From Clarireedia homoeocarpa (lineage: Eukaryota > Ascomycota > Leotiomycetes > Helotiales > Rutstroemiaceae), in contig LNKV01000001.1 of the NCBI GenBank assembly GCA_001465935.1, positions 1,147,448-1,211,447 of the forward strand: a stretch of 64,000 bases of DNA, read 5' to 3'. The notes beneath the pieces were generated by a model. The model made no database searches. It was not told where the DNA came from and worked only from the letters and a program-made list of their open reading frames with translations. This document shows positions 53,984-64,000 of this stretch, piece after piece (position 1 is the first letter of the stretch; every line of letters starts with the position of its first letter). A program made the position numbers and the translations under genes.

Positions 53984-56152
53984 ATGACCCCTCAATTTGC
54001 ACCATGTCCCCCACGCGAAGCCGACGAACCCAAGTCCATCTCCAGCGCACACACCGGCGCAAAACCATACAATCGTAAGAACATCCACAATCACAATTAT
54101 CCTACACGACATGCGAAACACGATTCCAAGATAAGTGTTGATACGACGAGCACGCATACGAATCGTACGACGCAATCCGACCCCTCCCACAATACACGCT
54201 GCAGACAGTCGCACATCAGCGTCTCTACACAAGCATCAGCTAGGAGTCATAAGGAATATTTGGATAGTTTAGAGATGCCGTCGAAGGAGAAAATCGAACG
54301 CATTGCGCAGGTGCAGGAGGAGAAAGAGGTGGAAGCGATTAAGAAGCGCTTGAGTGAGCGTGGGGAGAAGGGAGAAGGGTCAGAAGAAGATAGGCGGAAA
54401 GCGGCAGAGTTGATCCAGAGAAGTTATAGGGGCCATAGGGAGAGGAGGATTCTGGAGGGAAAGAGGCTGGATGCTAGCACGAGGTGGGTGGAGGCGGTCA
54501 AGGAAGCGAGGTATAGAAACTTGACGACGCCGAGGGCGAGAGCGAGTACGGATGTTGGGGAGAGTGCGGCGCAGTGGAGGGCGCACCAGATGGATGGTGC
54601 GACCGAGGGAAATGGGAAGGCGAGTAGAGATAGAAGTCTTTCGCATGCGCACGCGATGGAGAATTGGAAGAAAATTAGTATGATTGCTAGAAGGGCTGGA
54701 TGGGATGAAGACCCAGACGAGGATAGTGACGACGATGATGAGAATTTATCGGAGAAAGAAAGAGAGGAGAGACGGAAGAAAAGAATTGCGGAAAAACAGG
54801 AGAGACAGAAAGCTGCGAAGATCATGGATTTGCAGTATTTTCTCGAGGTGGTGGATCTTAAACATCGGTATGGGTCGAATCTAAGGACGTATCATGAGGA
54901 ATGGAAAAAGAGAGATACGCACGAGAACTTCTTTTACTGGTTAGATTATGGAGAGGGGAGGTTCGTTGACTGTCAGGGATGTCCGAGAGAGAGACTGGAT
55001 AGGGAAAGAGTTCGGTATTTGTCAAAAGAAGAAAGATTAGACTATTTAGTCAAAATCGACTCGGAAGGTCGACTTTGCTGGGCTAAGAATGGCGCTCGAA
55101 TCGACACGACTTCCGAGTACAGAGACAGTATTCACGGAATCGTCCCCGTCAACGATCCTACACCACCATACGCACCTCTCGACAACGAAGCTGCCAAAAG
55201 CTCCACTAGTCTCTCCAGCTCCTCCTCCTCATCATCCTCGGAACCCGCCTCTACTTCCACATCTCCACATCCTCACCATCATGCACACAAGCATCCGACA
55301 AAAGAAGAGGAGGAAGCCTCCCGCGCCTCCAAATACGCAACTCCCGAAGTAGATGCCCACCACGGCTACCAAAAAGTAACCCACATCTCCGCCTCCACCA
55401 TCTTCAACAAACTCCTCCGCGGCTCCGTCAAGAAAAATACCTGGATTTTCGTTGCCGACACTTCCTTCCGACTCTACGTTGGGATTAAACAATCTGGGGC
55501 TTTCCAACACTCGTCTTTTCTGCACGGATCGCGCATCTCCGCCGCGGGATTGATCAAAATCAAAGATGGGAGGTTAACCAAGTTGAGCCCGCTCAGCGGC
55601 CACTATCGACCGCCGGTGAGCAATTTCCGAGCATTTGTGCATAGCTTGAAGAACGAGGGAGTGGATATGAGCCGAGTGAGTATTTCGCGGAGTTATGCGG
55701 TGCTGGTGGGGCTGGAGGCGTACGTTAAGGGGAGGAGGAGGGGGAAGAAGATTTTGGGAAAGTTGGGGAGGAGGAAGGAGAAGTTGGTAAGGGGGAAGTC
55801 AGCGCTAAGGGAGGAGGAAGAGAGGTTGGATCAGAGTGAGAGTGCGAAGAGGGAGAGGAAGGTGCTGGAGGAGGAGAGGCAGAGGAGGGAGGAGGAGAAG
55901 TTGGTTAGAAGGGTGGTAGGGGGGAGTAAGGGGAGAGTTATGGCGTTGTTGGAGAGGGGTGAGGATAGAGCGAGGGAGAGGGAGAGGGAAAGGGAGTCAG
56001 AGAGGGAGAGGGAAGGGAAAGATGGAGGAGGTGTGCTGGATAAGGTGAATGGGAAGGAGAAGGGGAAGGGAAAGGAAAAAGATATTGATGTAGAGGGTCC
56101 TATCGGAGGACCAGAAAATGCTATTCCTTCAGAAGGGGCAAGGGTTAGCTGA
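53984..56152 (+). CDS. IQ calmodulin-binding motif protein (IQM-like)
   Basis: An intronless 722-residue protein. The IQ motif is IQRSYRGHRER (144-154, matching IQxxxRGxxxR), so calmodulin binding is expected. The region about 275-365 (MDLQYFLEVVDLKHRYGSNL, ENFFYWLDYGEGR, ERVRYLSKEERLDYLV) and about 455-580 (YQKVTHISASTIFNKLL, WIFVADTSFRLYVGIKQSG, HSSFLHGSRISAAGLI) resembles the plant IQM/fungal IQ-domain family. A Ser run and a His-rich stretch separate the two. The last 140 residues are a Glu/Arg/Lys charged helix from purine-only repeats. The ATG at 53984 is the first in frame; an upstream extension would need TTG. Role unknown; a Ca2+-responsive regulator is possible. Confidence 0.82.
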   Translation: MTPQFAPCPPREADEPKSISSAHTGAKPYNRKNIHNHNYPTRHAKHDSKISVDTTSTHTNRTTQSDPSHNTRCRQSHISVSTQASARSHKEYLDSLEMPSKEKIERIAQVQEEKEVEAIKKRLSERGEKGEGSEEDRRKAAELIQRSYRGHRERRILEGKRLDASTRWVEAVKEARYRNLTTPRARASTDVGESAAQWRAHQMDGATEGNGKASRDRSLSHAHAMENWKKISMIARRAGWDEDPDEDSDDDDENLSEKEREERRKKRIAEKQERQKAAKIMDLQYFLEVVDLKHRYGSNLRTYHEEWKKRDTHENFFYWLDYGEGRFVDCQGCPRERLDRERVRYLSKEERLDYLVKIDSEGRLCWAKNGARIDTTSEYRDSIHGIVPVNDPTPPYAPLDNEAAKSSTSLSSSSSSSSSEPASTSTSPHPHHHAHKHPTKEEEEASRASKYATPEVDAHHGYQKVTHISASTIFNKLLRGSVKKNTWIFVADTSFRLYVGIKQSGAFQHSSFLHGSRISAAGLIKIKDGRLTKLSPLSGHYRPPVSNFRAFVHSLKNEGVDMSRVSISRSYAVLVGLEAYVKGRRRGKKILGKLGRRKEKLVRGKSALREEEERLDQSESAKRERKVLEEERQRREEEKLVRRVVGGSKGRVMALLERGEDRARERERERESEREREGKDGGGVLDKVNGKEKGKGKEKDIDVEGPIGGPENAIPSEGARVS

Positions 56153-57854
56153 GGATAACAGTGGCAGTATGGAAGGTCAAAGGTAATAGGATATCAAGAT
56201 TCTGGGTTACGTTGGGTTTGGTTTGGATGATGTTTCTTTTCCCGGCAAATGGATGGTATAAATGATCGATACGAGTTTATATGAATAGATACCCCTCCTT
56301 TTTCCCCCCATCTATCTTTGAGATATTACAGCCTAGATGGATATATATATATTTACACAGAAAATTCGAATCAAAATCAAATAGAATCTTCACCGAGAAG
56401 TTGGTGTGACTGGAGCGATTAGACTAGAGTTCTTTCGATATCAATGGCTATATTCCCTAATGGAAGAAGTCATGATCTCATATGGAGCACTTTCCGCATC
56501 GGCGCTACCTCATATTTCCCCAACAGACCTGGCGGGCCTTCTAACATGGTGATGTGGTGATGCATGCTGTGGGTGGGTGTAGTTCTGGGTCTAGAGGTCT
56601 GAGACGGATTAATTGATTCAATTCTCCTGCCCGATTCGGTTTTACGGGTGGGTATGTATATATATCGATACCATATCCTGTATATAATTCCTTTCCCGTA
56701 ATTAGCCCGACTCAAATAATAAGGCAATCAACGGTCGGTGAATAAATAAATACTTCTGCGGCTGAAGCTAGCTAGCTGTATGTTAGTTGCTCTCTTCGCT
56801 TTCGTATGTGCATATATATGTGTAAGTTACATACATACCTACATACACGCATATATATATGTGTGTGCATGCATGCAGGCGTGTAAAAGGTCTATTTTCT
56901 GCTGCCACCTAGATCGGGAAACAGATTGTGAAGGGAAACGCGATGGATGGGTGAGGATGCAGATGGGGTATATTATAGTTGGTGGGTAGGCTGAGATATG
57001 GGGTATTTTGCGTTCTGGGCTAAGCAGGAAGGGCGGATGAGGGATATAGAAATAGGTGGTGATGATGATATGCGTGTGCGGGAGTGATATTGAGAATGAG
57101 AGAAGGGAAGATGGTGATGGGAGTGTAATGTTTTTTTATTTTCTTTTTAGGTAACAATGAGAACGAATGCTGATGGTATGTGTGACTTGTATAATTTAGT
57201 AGCACGAAGTTAAGAGTTGAGAATGCTTAGATACAACAACTAACTTAACTAAAATATGGAAAATAAGAGTCCTTGGATGGCCAATTCTAGGTAGGAGAGA
57301 GTAATGGAGAAGAGTGCGCCGAACTGTTGTTAGGTGTGAGAATTCCAAAAGTGACGCCACTTCTAGAGAAGTGACAATTACTGCTTATATTTCACATTAG
57401 GAAAACTCGGAGTGAAGACAGTCGAAAGGGGATTTTATATAGGAGACTAGGAAGGAATCCTGTAACGTGATATACTGTAGCATCGTGTGAGTGAATCTCT
57501 CCTGTATTCTTCTAGTCAATCTATCTTGCAACTGACGGATCAGTTAGTACGAGGGATACGCTCGTTCTTCGAGGAAATATGTGTAAACACTCACATTTAT
57601 GTTTTACACTTGATTTCCACTGGAGTTTGAATGATAGGCCTTGTAGTAGCATGGTCTTTACATAGCTGCTGGTTAAACACCGTATAGTGGCACCGAATCA
57701 AGGTTGGAATGGACTCAGATTATGTTTGCTTGCAATCTGGGTTCAATCACAAAATATATTCAATCTAAGTGGGAAGATAGGTTATCCATATAGCCCTTCT
57801 GTTCTATGCCCATCTCCTCTCACGACACTGATTAAACATGACTATAATACCCAT
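56153..57854. other. convergent intergenic region
   Basis: This 1.7 kb holds two 3' flanks with several TA and GT dinucleotide runs (about 56338-56352, 56810-56880). No gene is supported. Confidence 0.5.
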
Positions 57855-58696
57855 TCAATCCTTCTTCTCCAGAAAAGGCGCACACGCCTCATAAATCTCC
57901 CCAAAACCCGGGTACTTGCAAATTCTCTGAAACACCCCCTCATCTATCACCCTCGTACACTGCAGAAGCCCCACAATAGAGAAATCAGACATGCTCGGAC
58001 TCTCACCCAGGATAAATGGCCCCTTGGCTCTATTTGTCAACAACAACTCGCCGAAAGCGTGCGTTTCCTTATCCACCGATGCCCAGGCTTCTTCTTCCTT
58101 GTCGAAAAAATCTTCCAGTCGATGTCCGAGTGAAGGTTCGCGCGCGCGGCGGAAGTACTCTTGTGAGCGTGGTGATAAGATGGAGAGCTCGCGTGGTAGG
58201 ATCGATGTCCGGAGGGAGGTGCGGATGAGGGGGAGAGCGGCCTCTTGGATCTGTTGCTGGAATGGGGATGTGAGGGTGAGGGGTGGTGATGGATAGGTTG
58301 ACTCGAGGAACTCGGCGATGGGAACGGAGTCGATGAGGTAGGTGTTGGTGGGCACGTGGTGGATGGCGGGGACGGTGTATTTTCCTTCAGAGGATTCAAG
58401 GGGGACCAGACCGCTAGAAGGGGGGAGGTTAGCTCGGGGAATGTCTTTGATGTAGGATTTCATATTAAAAAAAATAAATAAAATATGGAGGTTATAACTA
58501 TAGAAGGGAAAGGAAATATAACTTACAGCCCTTTTAGCGTGGGTTCAATGTCTGGAAACTCAAGAAAGATGGTCCTATAAGGAATTTTCTTATAATTGAG
58601 CATGAGGCGGATGCGCCAGACAATAAGAGAGAAGCAGGTATTCTTGGTGCAAGCCAAGTCATATAACACAATCTCAGGCTCGGCATGAGAGGCCAT
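57855..58696 (-). CDS. glutathione S-transferase-like protein (fungal UstS-like group)
   Basis: A 242-residue protein from exons 58696-58527 and 58413-57855. The N-terminal thioredoxin-like half (VLYDLACTKNTCFS, RIRLMLNYKKIPYRT, YTVPAIHHVPTNTYLIDSVPIAEFLE) shows the IPY...VPAI...DSVPIAEFLE pattern of GST_N domains, with cis-Pro in VPAI and Asp-Ser for the glutathione gamma-glutamyl group. The C-terminal half is helical, with the fold-capping GPFILGESPSMSDFSIVGLL. It should bind glutathione; the second substrate is unknown. The group resembles GST-like proteins such as UstS, but no metabolite cluster surrounds it here. Confidence 0.85.
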
Positions 58697-60081
58697 ACTG
58701 TGCTAAGTGTTGATGAAGATACACTTGAGGATGAATAACAACGGTATAGTATCTGGTTGAGTGGTGTAGGAACGGGGGTGCTCTGTCGACTTGCTTGAAG
58801 ATTTGAGAATGCTTGTGAAATATGTATAGACCGAGTATGCTTTTGTTGAACTAATACTTGAAATATTTGAAAACCGTTCAACATATATATATATATATTT
58901 GCTGACAACCCTTGCATCCAGTACTTGTTGGGGCGTTGAAATGATGTATCCACAGATTTGGCGAATCTCAAAAACTCCAAAAAAAAAAAAACACAAGCCG
59001 TGATTCAAAAAATCATAACTTATTACTGAATCAATCGTTTTTACTCAAAATAATTTCATTGAGAAAGAAATCACCCACAGTCTAGCATTTAATTTTTAGG
59101 ACCGTGGAAACGTTCTGAAAAGTAAATCTGAGGCTATTCGCGATGTCGGTGATGTATCTTCCGACGAGTATGTAAACTGCAGTGTACACTTGATCACAAT
59201 GTGTCTACGGACACATCTCACTCTTCTAGGCAGCAGCATAGATTGCACTCGTCATCTAGCCGTATCAATATAATCAGGCATCAAAGCCGACTTCCCAGTC
59301 GAGTTTGCAATGATTGGTTACTTCACAACGTTGGGGTTGTATAATGCGCGAATTGAACCAACGTGTCGTCGTGAGATGCAGCCGAGCGCGCGGATAACAC
59401 ACGCTGCATGGATGTTAAGTATGACAAAGCTCAGAACTGTAGCGTAAGGAGCTGCAGTTCCGAGTGTTTCGACTTGTCATCATGCATAATCGCCGACCCC
59501 TCAAACCGCAAACAGATGAGGCCAGAATGTCGGATGACGTGGTTTGTCGTAGTTCCAGGCTTCCAGGCTGCCGCCGCCTATACTAGGACTGATTGAATAG
59601 GTGGGATCGGCACCACATCTTCTATCGTAGAAGATACATGTGATGTGGGAGGGAGTAGCCAAAGAGTTTGTGATGGATTGTGCGAGGTTAGATTGAAGGT
59701 GGATATTGAGATATAGAGGAGATTCAGGCATCTTCTCTATTTTGCTCCGCTTGAATCAGCTCAGATGCAGAAAATCGCAAGAGTTTGAGGATCATCACAG
59801 AAGTCGACACACGAATTCACGCTGGAAGTATAGATCCCGTGGCTTTCTGACAATCACTGCAGTGATTCGTCACGACGATGGGAAAGATGACTTCCTCAGC
59901 CTCCATTGAGCGCGAGGCGGCGGTCTGAAAGAGGTATATATCGGGGATACCCGATAATGGATAAGCCAGGCAGAGCAGGTGAATGGGCCGGTGTGTGTAG
60001 TGGTAAGGATGAAAAACTGTTAAGACATGTGGGCACGTCAAGGAGTTTAACATCGTTTCGATCTATACTAGTTGCAAACAT
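58697..60081. other. transition region before the AT-rich block
   Basis: About 1.4 kb with no intact gene. A 29-codon minus-strand piece (59906-59817) resembles a GFA-domain metal site (see findings). Confidence 0.5.
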
Positions 60082-60358
60082 TGATGGCAGTTAGAGTGAA
60101 TTGGGCTGCATAAGGTTATTATTTGACTTCTTCTCTTTTGTGACGAGACTGCCAGTAAAGACACTGAATGACCTTAGAATTAACAACTAAAGAGCTAAGA
60201 GGATCATAAGGATCCGAAGGCTTATATACAGGAAGAGGTCATGTGTTTAATCACATGTATGCTAATGCATGCTAATGCATGCTTGATGTCTGACTTACCC
60301 CCAGGGAGGTCATGTCCTTATATAGCATCGTGATAATTCGGTCGGAATCATCACATCA
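60082..60358 (-). mobile_element. candidate LTR of a Ty3/gypsy-like retrotransposon
   Basis: On the minus strand the segment starts TGATG next to a polypurine tract and ends CATCA, a 5 bp inverted end pair. Two minus-strand TATA-like words lie inside (60316-60325, 60221-60230), as expected for an LTR promoter. An internal direct repeat (GCTAATGCAT twice) lies at about 60260-60282. The right boundary (60358) is well supported. The left boundary is the best match by end symmetry and is uncertain by a few tens of bases. The matching 5' LTR is not in the window, so target duplication cannot be checked. Confidence 0.6.
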
Positions 60359-60368
60359 CCCCCCCCTT
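60359..60368 (-). other. polypurine tract next to LTR
   Basis: On the minus strand the last bases before the LTR end in AAGGGGGGGG, preceded by GGAAGG-type sequence. A polypurine tract abutting TG is the usual second-strand primer of LTR retrotransposons. Confidence 0.6.
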
Positions 60369-60532
60369 CCAAAAAAGCTCGCCCTCGAGCGTCCTAATTG
60401 CTTTATTAATTATTGTCTTAGTTGTATATCCTTAAGGTTTCTTCTTGAATAAATATAAATGACCTAAATAGTCCGCAATAAATAAGTATAGTGTAACTAC
60501 AAGAATAATAATACTAGTATCTCAATTTAACC

Positions 60533-60775
60533 TTATACTTTGGGCATTATAAAGTCCAGGAATCGCTTCTTATTTACCGCAGTTATCGGATAGTCTCCCT
60601 CAGTATAGTTATAGTCGTCTTCTCCGGATTCCTATAATCGAAGCTATTCGGGAAGAAGTACTAAGGGGCCAGGTACCTTTGGGTTAGCTTGATAGAAGTC
60701 TCGAAGTAGTACTAGGGATATCTTGAGATCCGATACTTTGTACTAAGCCAGGTCGACGTTATAGCCTCTCTATTA
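60533..60775 (-). pseudogene. decayed pol (integrase C-terminal) remnant of a gypsy-type element
   Basis: One minus-strand frame reads about 80 codons up to a TAA stop at 60533. It retains pieces such as VSDLK, RDFYQANPK, ESGEDDYNY and KKRFLDFIMPKV, in the style of the tail after the integrase core of fungal Ty3/gypsy Pol. It is broken by TAG at 60743-60745, 60644-60646 and 60632-60634, all at places where the family normally has Trp. TGG to TAG is the change RIP makes. It is not functional. Confidence 0.65.
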
Positions 60776-62933
60776 TATATAATACTCTAATAACCTTCGT
60801 TTTAAACAATAGGCTAGTACTTACTTTACTTTATATTTATCTATTCCTATTATATTAATTAGCGAAAGTGGTTTATTATACTAGTTTAGTAATAGGTTAT
60901 CGGCTATCTTCCTTAACTTATTAGCTGAGAATATATTATAGATTTATATAGTACTAAGTAGATCTAAATAATAAAAATAACTAATATATTCTAAGATTTT
61001 AAAATATCTACTAGTAGAGTAATCTAGCTTCTTAGATAACTATTATATTAGTAGATATTATATATCTAACTAGATATAGTTGCTAACTTAGAAGTTTATT
61101 AGCTAATAATATTTATTTGTTTATTTGATTATTTACTTTTAAGTAGTTATAATAGTAAAGCGGGTATATTCTAAAGCTTTATAATTATAGTAAATATAAA
61201 TATAAGTATTTTAGATATTGAGATTATTGATCGAGGGATATTTAGTTAATTTCTAATCTTATATAACTCTAGAAGTATATTTATAAAGTACTTCGAAAAA
61301 AAGTAAGTTACTAAAAGAAGAATATAGTAGAGTTAACTATATATAGTCTATTATTAGTAGGAATTCAAACTAGTTATCTTAATAATAATTAATAAAAAAT
61401 CTTAGTTACTTTTATAAATACTAATTATAGATTTCTATTTATTTATTAGTTTAGAGATAGTTGGTAATAGAAAACTTAACTTTAGTTTTAAAGATATTAT
61501 TAAATTTAATTTAGAATAAAGATATAAACTAAAATTTATAGTCGGATAATATTATAGTAAATAAATTATAATACTAATAAATATACGAAATATAGAATTT
61601 AGTTTAGTCTCTTATAATAACAGTCTTATAATATAAAATTGTAATAATTTATTTATTTAATCGATCGATAATAATAAATATATTATTATATTTATATTTA
61701 TTTTTATTAAAACTATAATAATCTATTATAATATATTCTTATATATAAGTCGGAATTAATAATAAGTAAAGTAATCTAGATATCTTATCTCTTGAAACTA
61801 AGCTTCGATAATATATATAATAATTACGAATATATATAATAATATTATTTTTTATAAAATACTAATAATAATATTCTTTAAAAAGTAAATAAATCTTCTT
61901 AATATCTAGATAAGTTATAATAATAAAGTTATATATTTTATAAATAAAAAGGGTTTTTAAGTTCTTAGTATTAGAGATAAAAAAGTAGTTTTTATAAAAT
62001 AATAAATCTTTTTTAATTTCGAACCTAGATTTGAATTTTAATTCTTTTCGATTTATTATAATTTATAAAGTTTGTAAAGAATTATAATTATAGTTTATTT
62101 ATAAAATATAAATAATTAGATTAATAAAACTTATAAAATTTATAAGGATATTTACTTTAAAAGTAGATTTATTAAAATAGTTGTATATATAGAAAGTTAA
62201 AATCCGAAAATCTAACTTCTTATCTTTAAGTAATTATTAGATATAATATTCTTTTTTAAATTTATTTTAGGAACTTAATTTATTCTCTTTTTAAGTAAGA
62301 GTATCTATTATAAAGTTATTTTTATTTAAACGATATATAATAAGAAAGTAATAATTAACTAAGAGTTTAGTTTATTAAACTTACTAGATATTAAATACTT
62401 TAATTATTATAAAGTATTTTAAGACTTTATAGTTAATATAAACTCGGATCTAGTATAAAGTACTTATCAGTTTAATATATTAGTATAAGAATAATTATTA
62501 ATATAATTAACAAAGTTGTATTTTAAAAGTGATATTATATAGAGAAGTACAAGGGTTATATATAATACCCGGAATTATATATAAAATATAGATTTAATAT
62601 TAATTATATAAATCGTCTCTATTCTTTAATTATAAGATTATACTATAATCTTTATACTTTTTATATAAAGGATATTAACTATTTACTTATAGTCTTTAAA
62701 ATTAATTTTCTAATTATATAAATATTATATATTTATATCGGATATATTATATTTACTTTAAGTTCTAGCTTATCTAACTAGAATTATTTTATAGCCGATT
62801 ATCTATATATTAGTAACTTTTTCTTTTTTATCTAAACCGAGCTTTTATTAAATAATAAGTTTTTAGTATATAGGATTTTCAACTAAAAGCTTATATTTAT
62901 TATACGATCTATAATAATTAATTAATTATCTAA

Positions 62934-62965
<32 letters not shown>

Positions 62966-64000
62966 TTAATATTAAACTATTAAAATAAATATAAATAACT
63001 AATTAAATTCTTTATTATATAATAGATTAAGATTACTAATTAATTATTTTTATATATAAATTTGTTTTATTTATATTTATTAATATTATTATTATTAACT
63101 TTATTATTATTATTCTAGAAATATTATTTTTAAACTACTTTCTTTTTCTTATAAATAAGTAGTAATTTTAAAAATATGTTTATAATAACTTATAATAAAT
63201 AGTTTTAATTTTATTAAAATAAAATATAGTTTTTATATAAAACTATATTTAAGATATATAGCTTTTAATAATATATCTTTTATATATAAATATTATATTT
63301 ATTTAGAATAAAAATATTTTTATTCTTAATAATTATAATAAATATTATTCTAATATCTAATAAACTAGATATAAATCGGGAAAAATATAAAGTTTTATTT
63401 ATAATAATTATAAATAATAAGATTATAATATTTATTATTATATTATTATCGAGATTTTATTTAATAACTTATTAAACGATCTTAATAATAATACTAATAA
63501 TAAATATAATAAAAGTAATTTAGATAAAACTTTAGTTAAATCTAAGTTAATAAATAAAATAACTATTAGTTTAATAGTTTTTATAATTAATACTTTTTAT
63601 AAGAATCTAATTATCTTTTAAAATATATATAAAACTTTCTTTTTATTTATAAATATAATTCTTTTAACTAATTATAAGTTTATATATAACTATTAAATAA
63701 TACTCGAGTTTAATTTTAACTTTTATATAATATTTAAAATAAATAATAAGTTTCTATCTTATAAAATTAAGAGATTTTTCTAATTTTTTATTAATTCTTA
63801 TTTGATTTTTATTAGACTTTTATTATATATAAAATATATTCTTTCTTTATTTAATTATTTAGTAAATAATTATAATAAAAATATTATAAAAAAAATTCAA
63901 ATAACTATATTATACTCTTTAATTTATATTTTAAAAAACTAAATAAAAAAAACTTAAATAAATAAAATTCTCTTTTTTAATATTATTTTTTATTATTATA
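60776..64000. other. AT-rich RIP-type block, no genes
   Basis: Almost pure A/T sequence with C and G scarce and scattered, no open frames of any length on either strand and no recognisable domain. It continues the retrotransposon remnant and is best explained as a RIP-degraded transposon array, typically heterochromatic. It runs off the right end of the window. Confidence 0.85.

Noticed and set aside
1..64000. tRNA, rRNA and CRISPR arrays
   Set aside because: No A/B-box pair, rRNA-like conserved block or spaced-repeat array was seen by eye; a covariance-model scan would be decisive for tRNAs.

Overview
The window is nuclear DNA of a filamentous ascomycete (Pezizomycotina). Most genes contain one to seven short spliceosomal introns (about 45-90 bp, GT..AG). 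They encode fungal families such as a Zn2Cys6/fungal-trans regulator, a DUF3844 (Vps3844) protein, a DUF7707-type GPI protein and Ntr2. The last 3.6 kb is an extreme AT-rich block with the marks of repeat-induced point mutation (RIP). The gene set fits Leotiomycetes, but that placement is a guess without a database. I rebuilt exon structures by hand for 20 multi-exon genes; in every case the exon lengths add up to an open frame, and most joins are also supported by family conservation.

Layout. 0.8-6.4 kb: SAM methyltransferase (-), amidase-signature hydrolase (-), metallo-beta-lactamase-fold protein (+). 7-9.3 kb: Cdc1/Ted1-like metallophosphoesterase (+). 10.5-13.5 kb: eight-exon Zn2Cys6 regulator (-), followed by 4.6 kb of gene-poor, repeat-rich DNA. 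18.1-18.9 kb: Cia2 (cytosolic Fe-S targeting, +). 21.2-33.9 kb: dense housekeeping block with Snu114 (U5 GTPase, -), acetyl-CoA acetyltransferase (+), Kre33/NAT10 (+), a small rhodanese (+), SmG (-) and Ntr2 (+). 34.6-39.2 kb: uncharacterised, probably mitochondrial membrane protein (-), DUF3844 protein (+), Cys-rich small protein (+). 41.5-47.5 kb: Mid2-like surface protein, DsbA-like protein and Ypt35-like PX protein (all -). 49.2-58.7 kb: DUF7707 GPI protein (+), CDP-alcohol phosphotransferase (+), IQ-motif protein (+), GST-like protein (-). 60.1-64 kb: LTR of a Ty3/gypsy-like element in minus orientation, its decayed pol tail, then featureless AT-rich sequence.

How the genes relate. This is mostly ordinary core genome, with no operons and no biosynthetic cluster. 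The clearest functional grouping is RNA metabolism: Snu114, SmG and Ntr2 all belong to the spliceosome cycle (U5 remodelling, Sm core, disassembly), and Kre33 acetylates rRNA/tRNA. SmG and Ntr2 share a 314 bp divergent promoter. Membrane-lipid and endomembrane functions recur (Cdc1/Ted1-like, CDP-alcohol phosphotransferase, Ypt35, DUF3844).

I did not find a convincing new biological system. The most checkable non-genic findings are a 111 bp Tc1/mariner-type MITE, a GC-AG intron in the Snu114 gene, a GATA-site cluster at the amidase gene, and the euchromatin/RIP-block boundary, where three TGG-to-TAG changes mark a dead pol gene.
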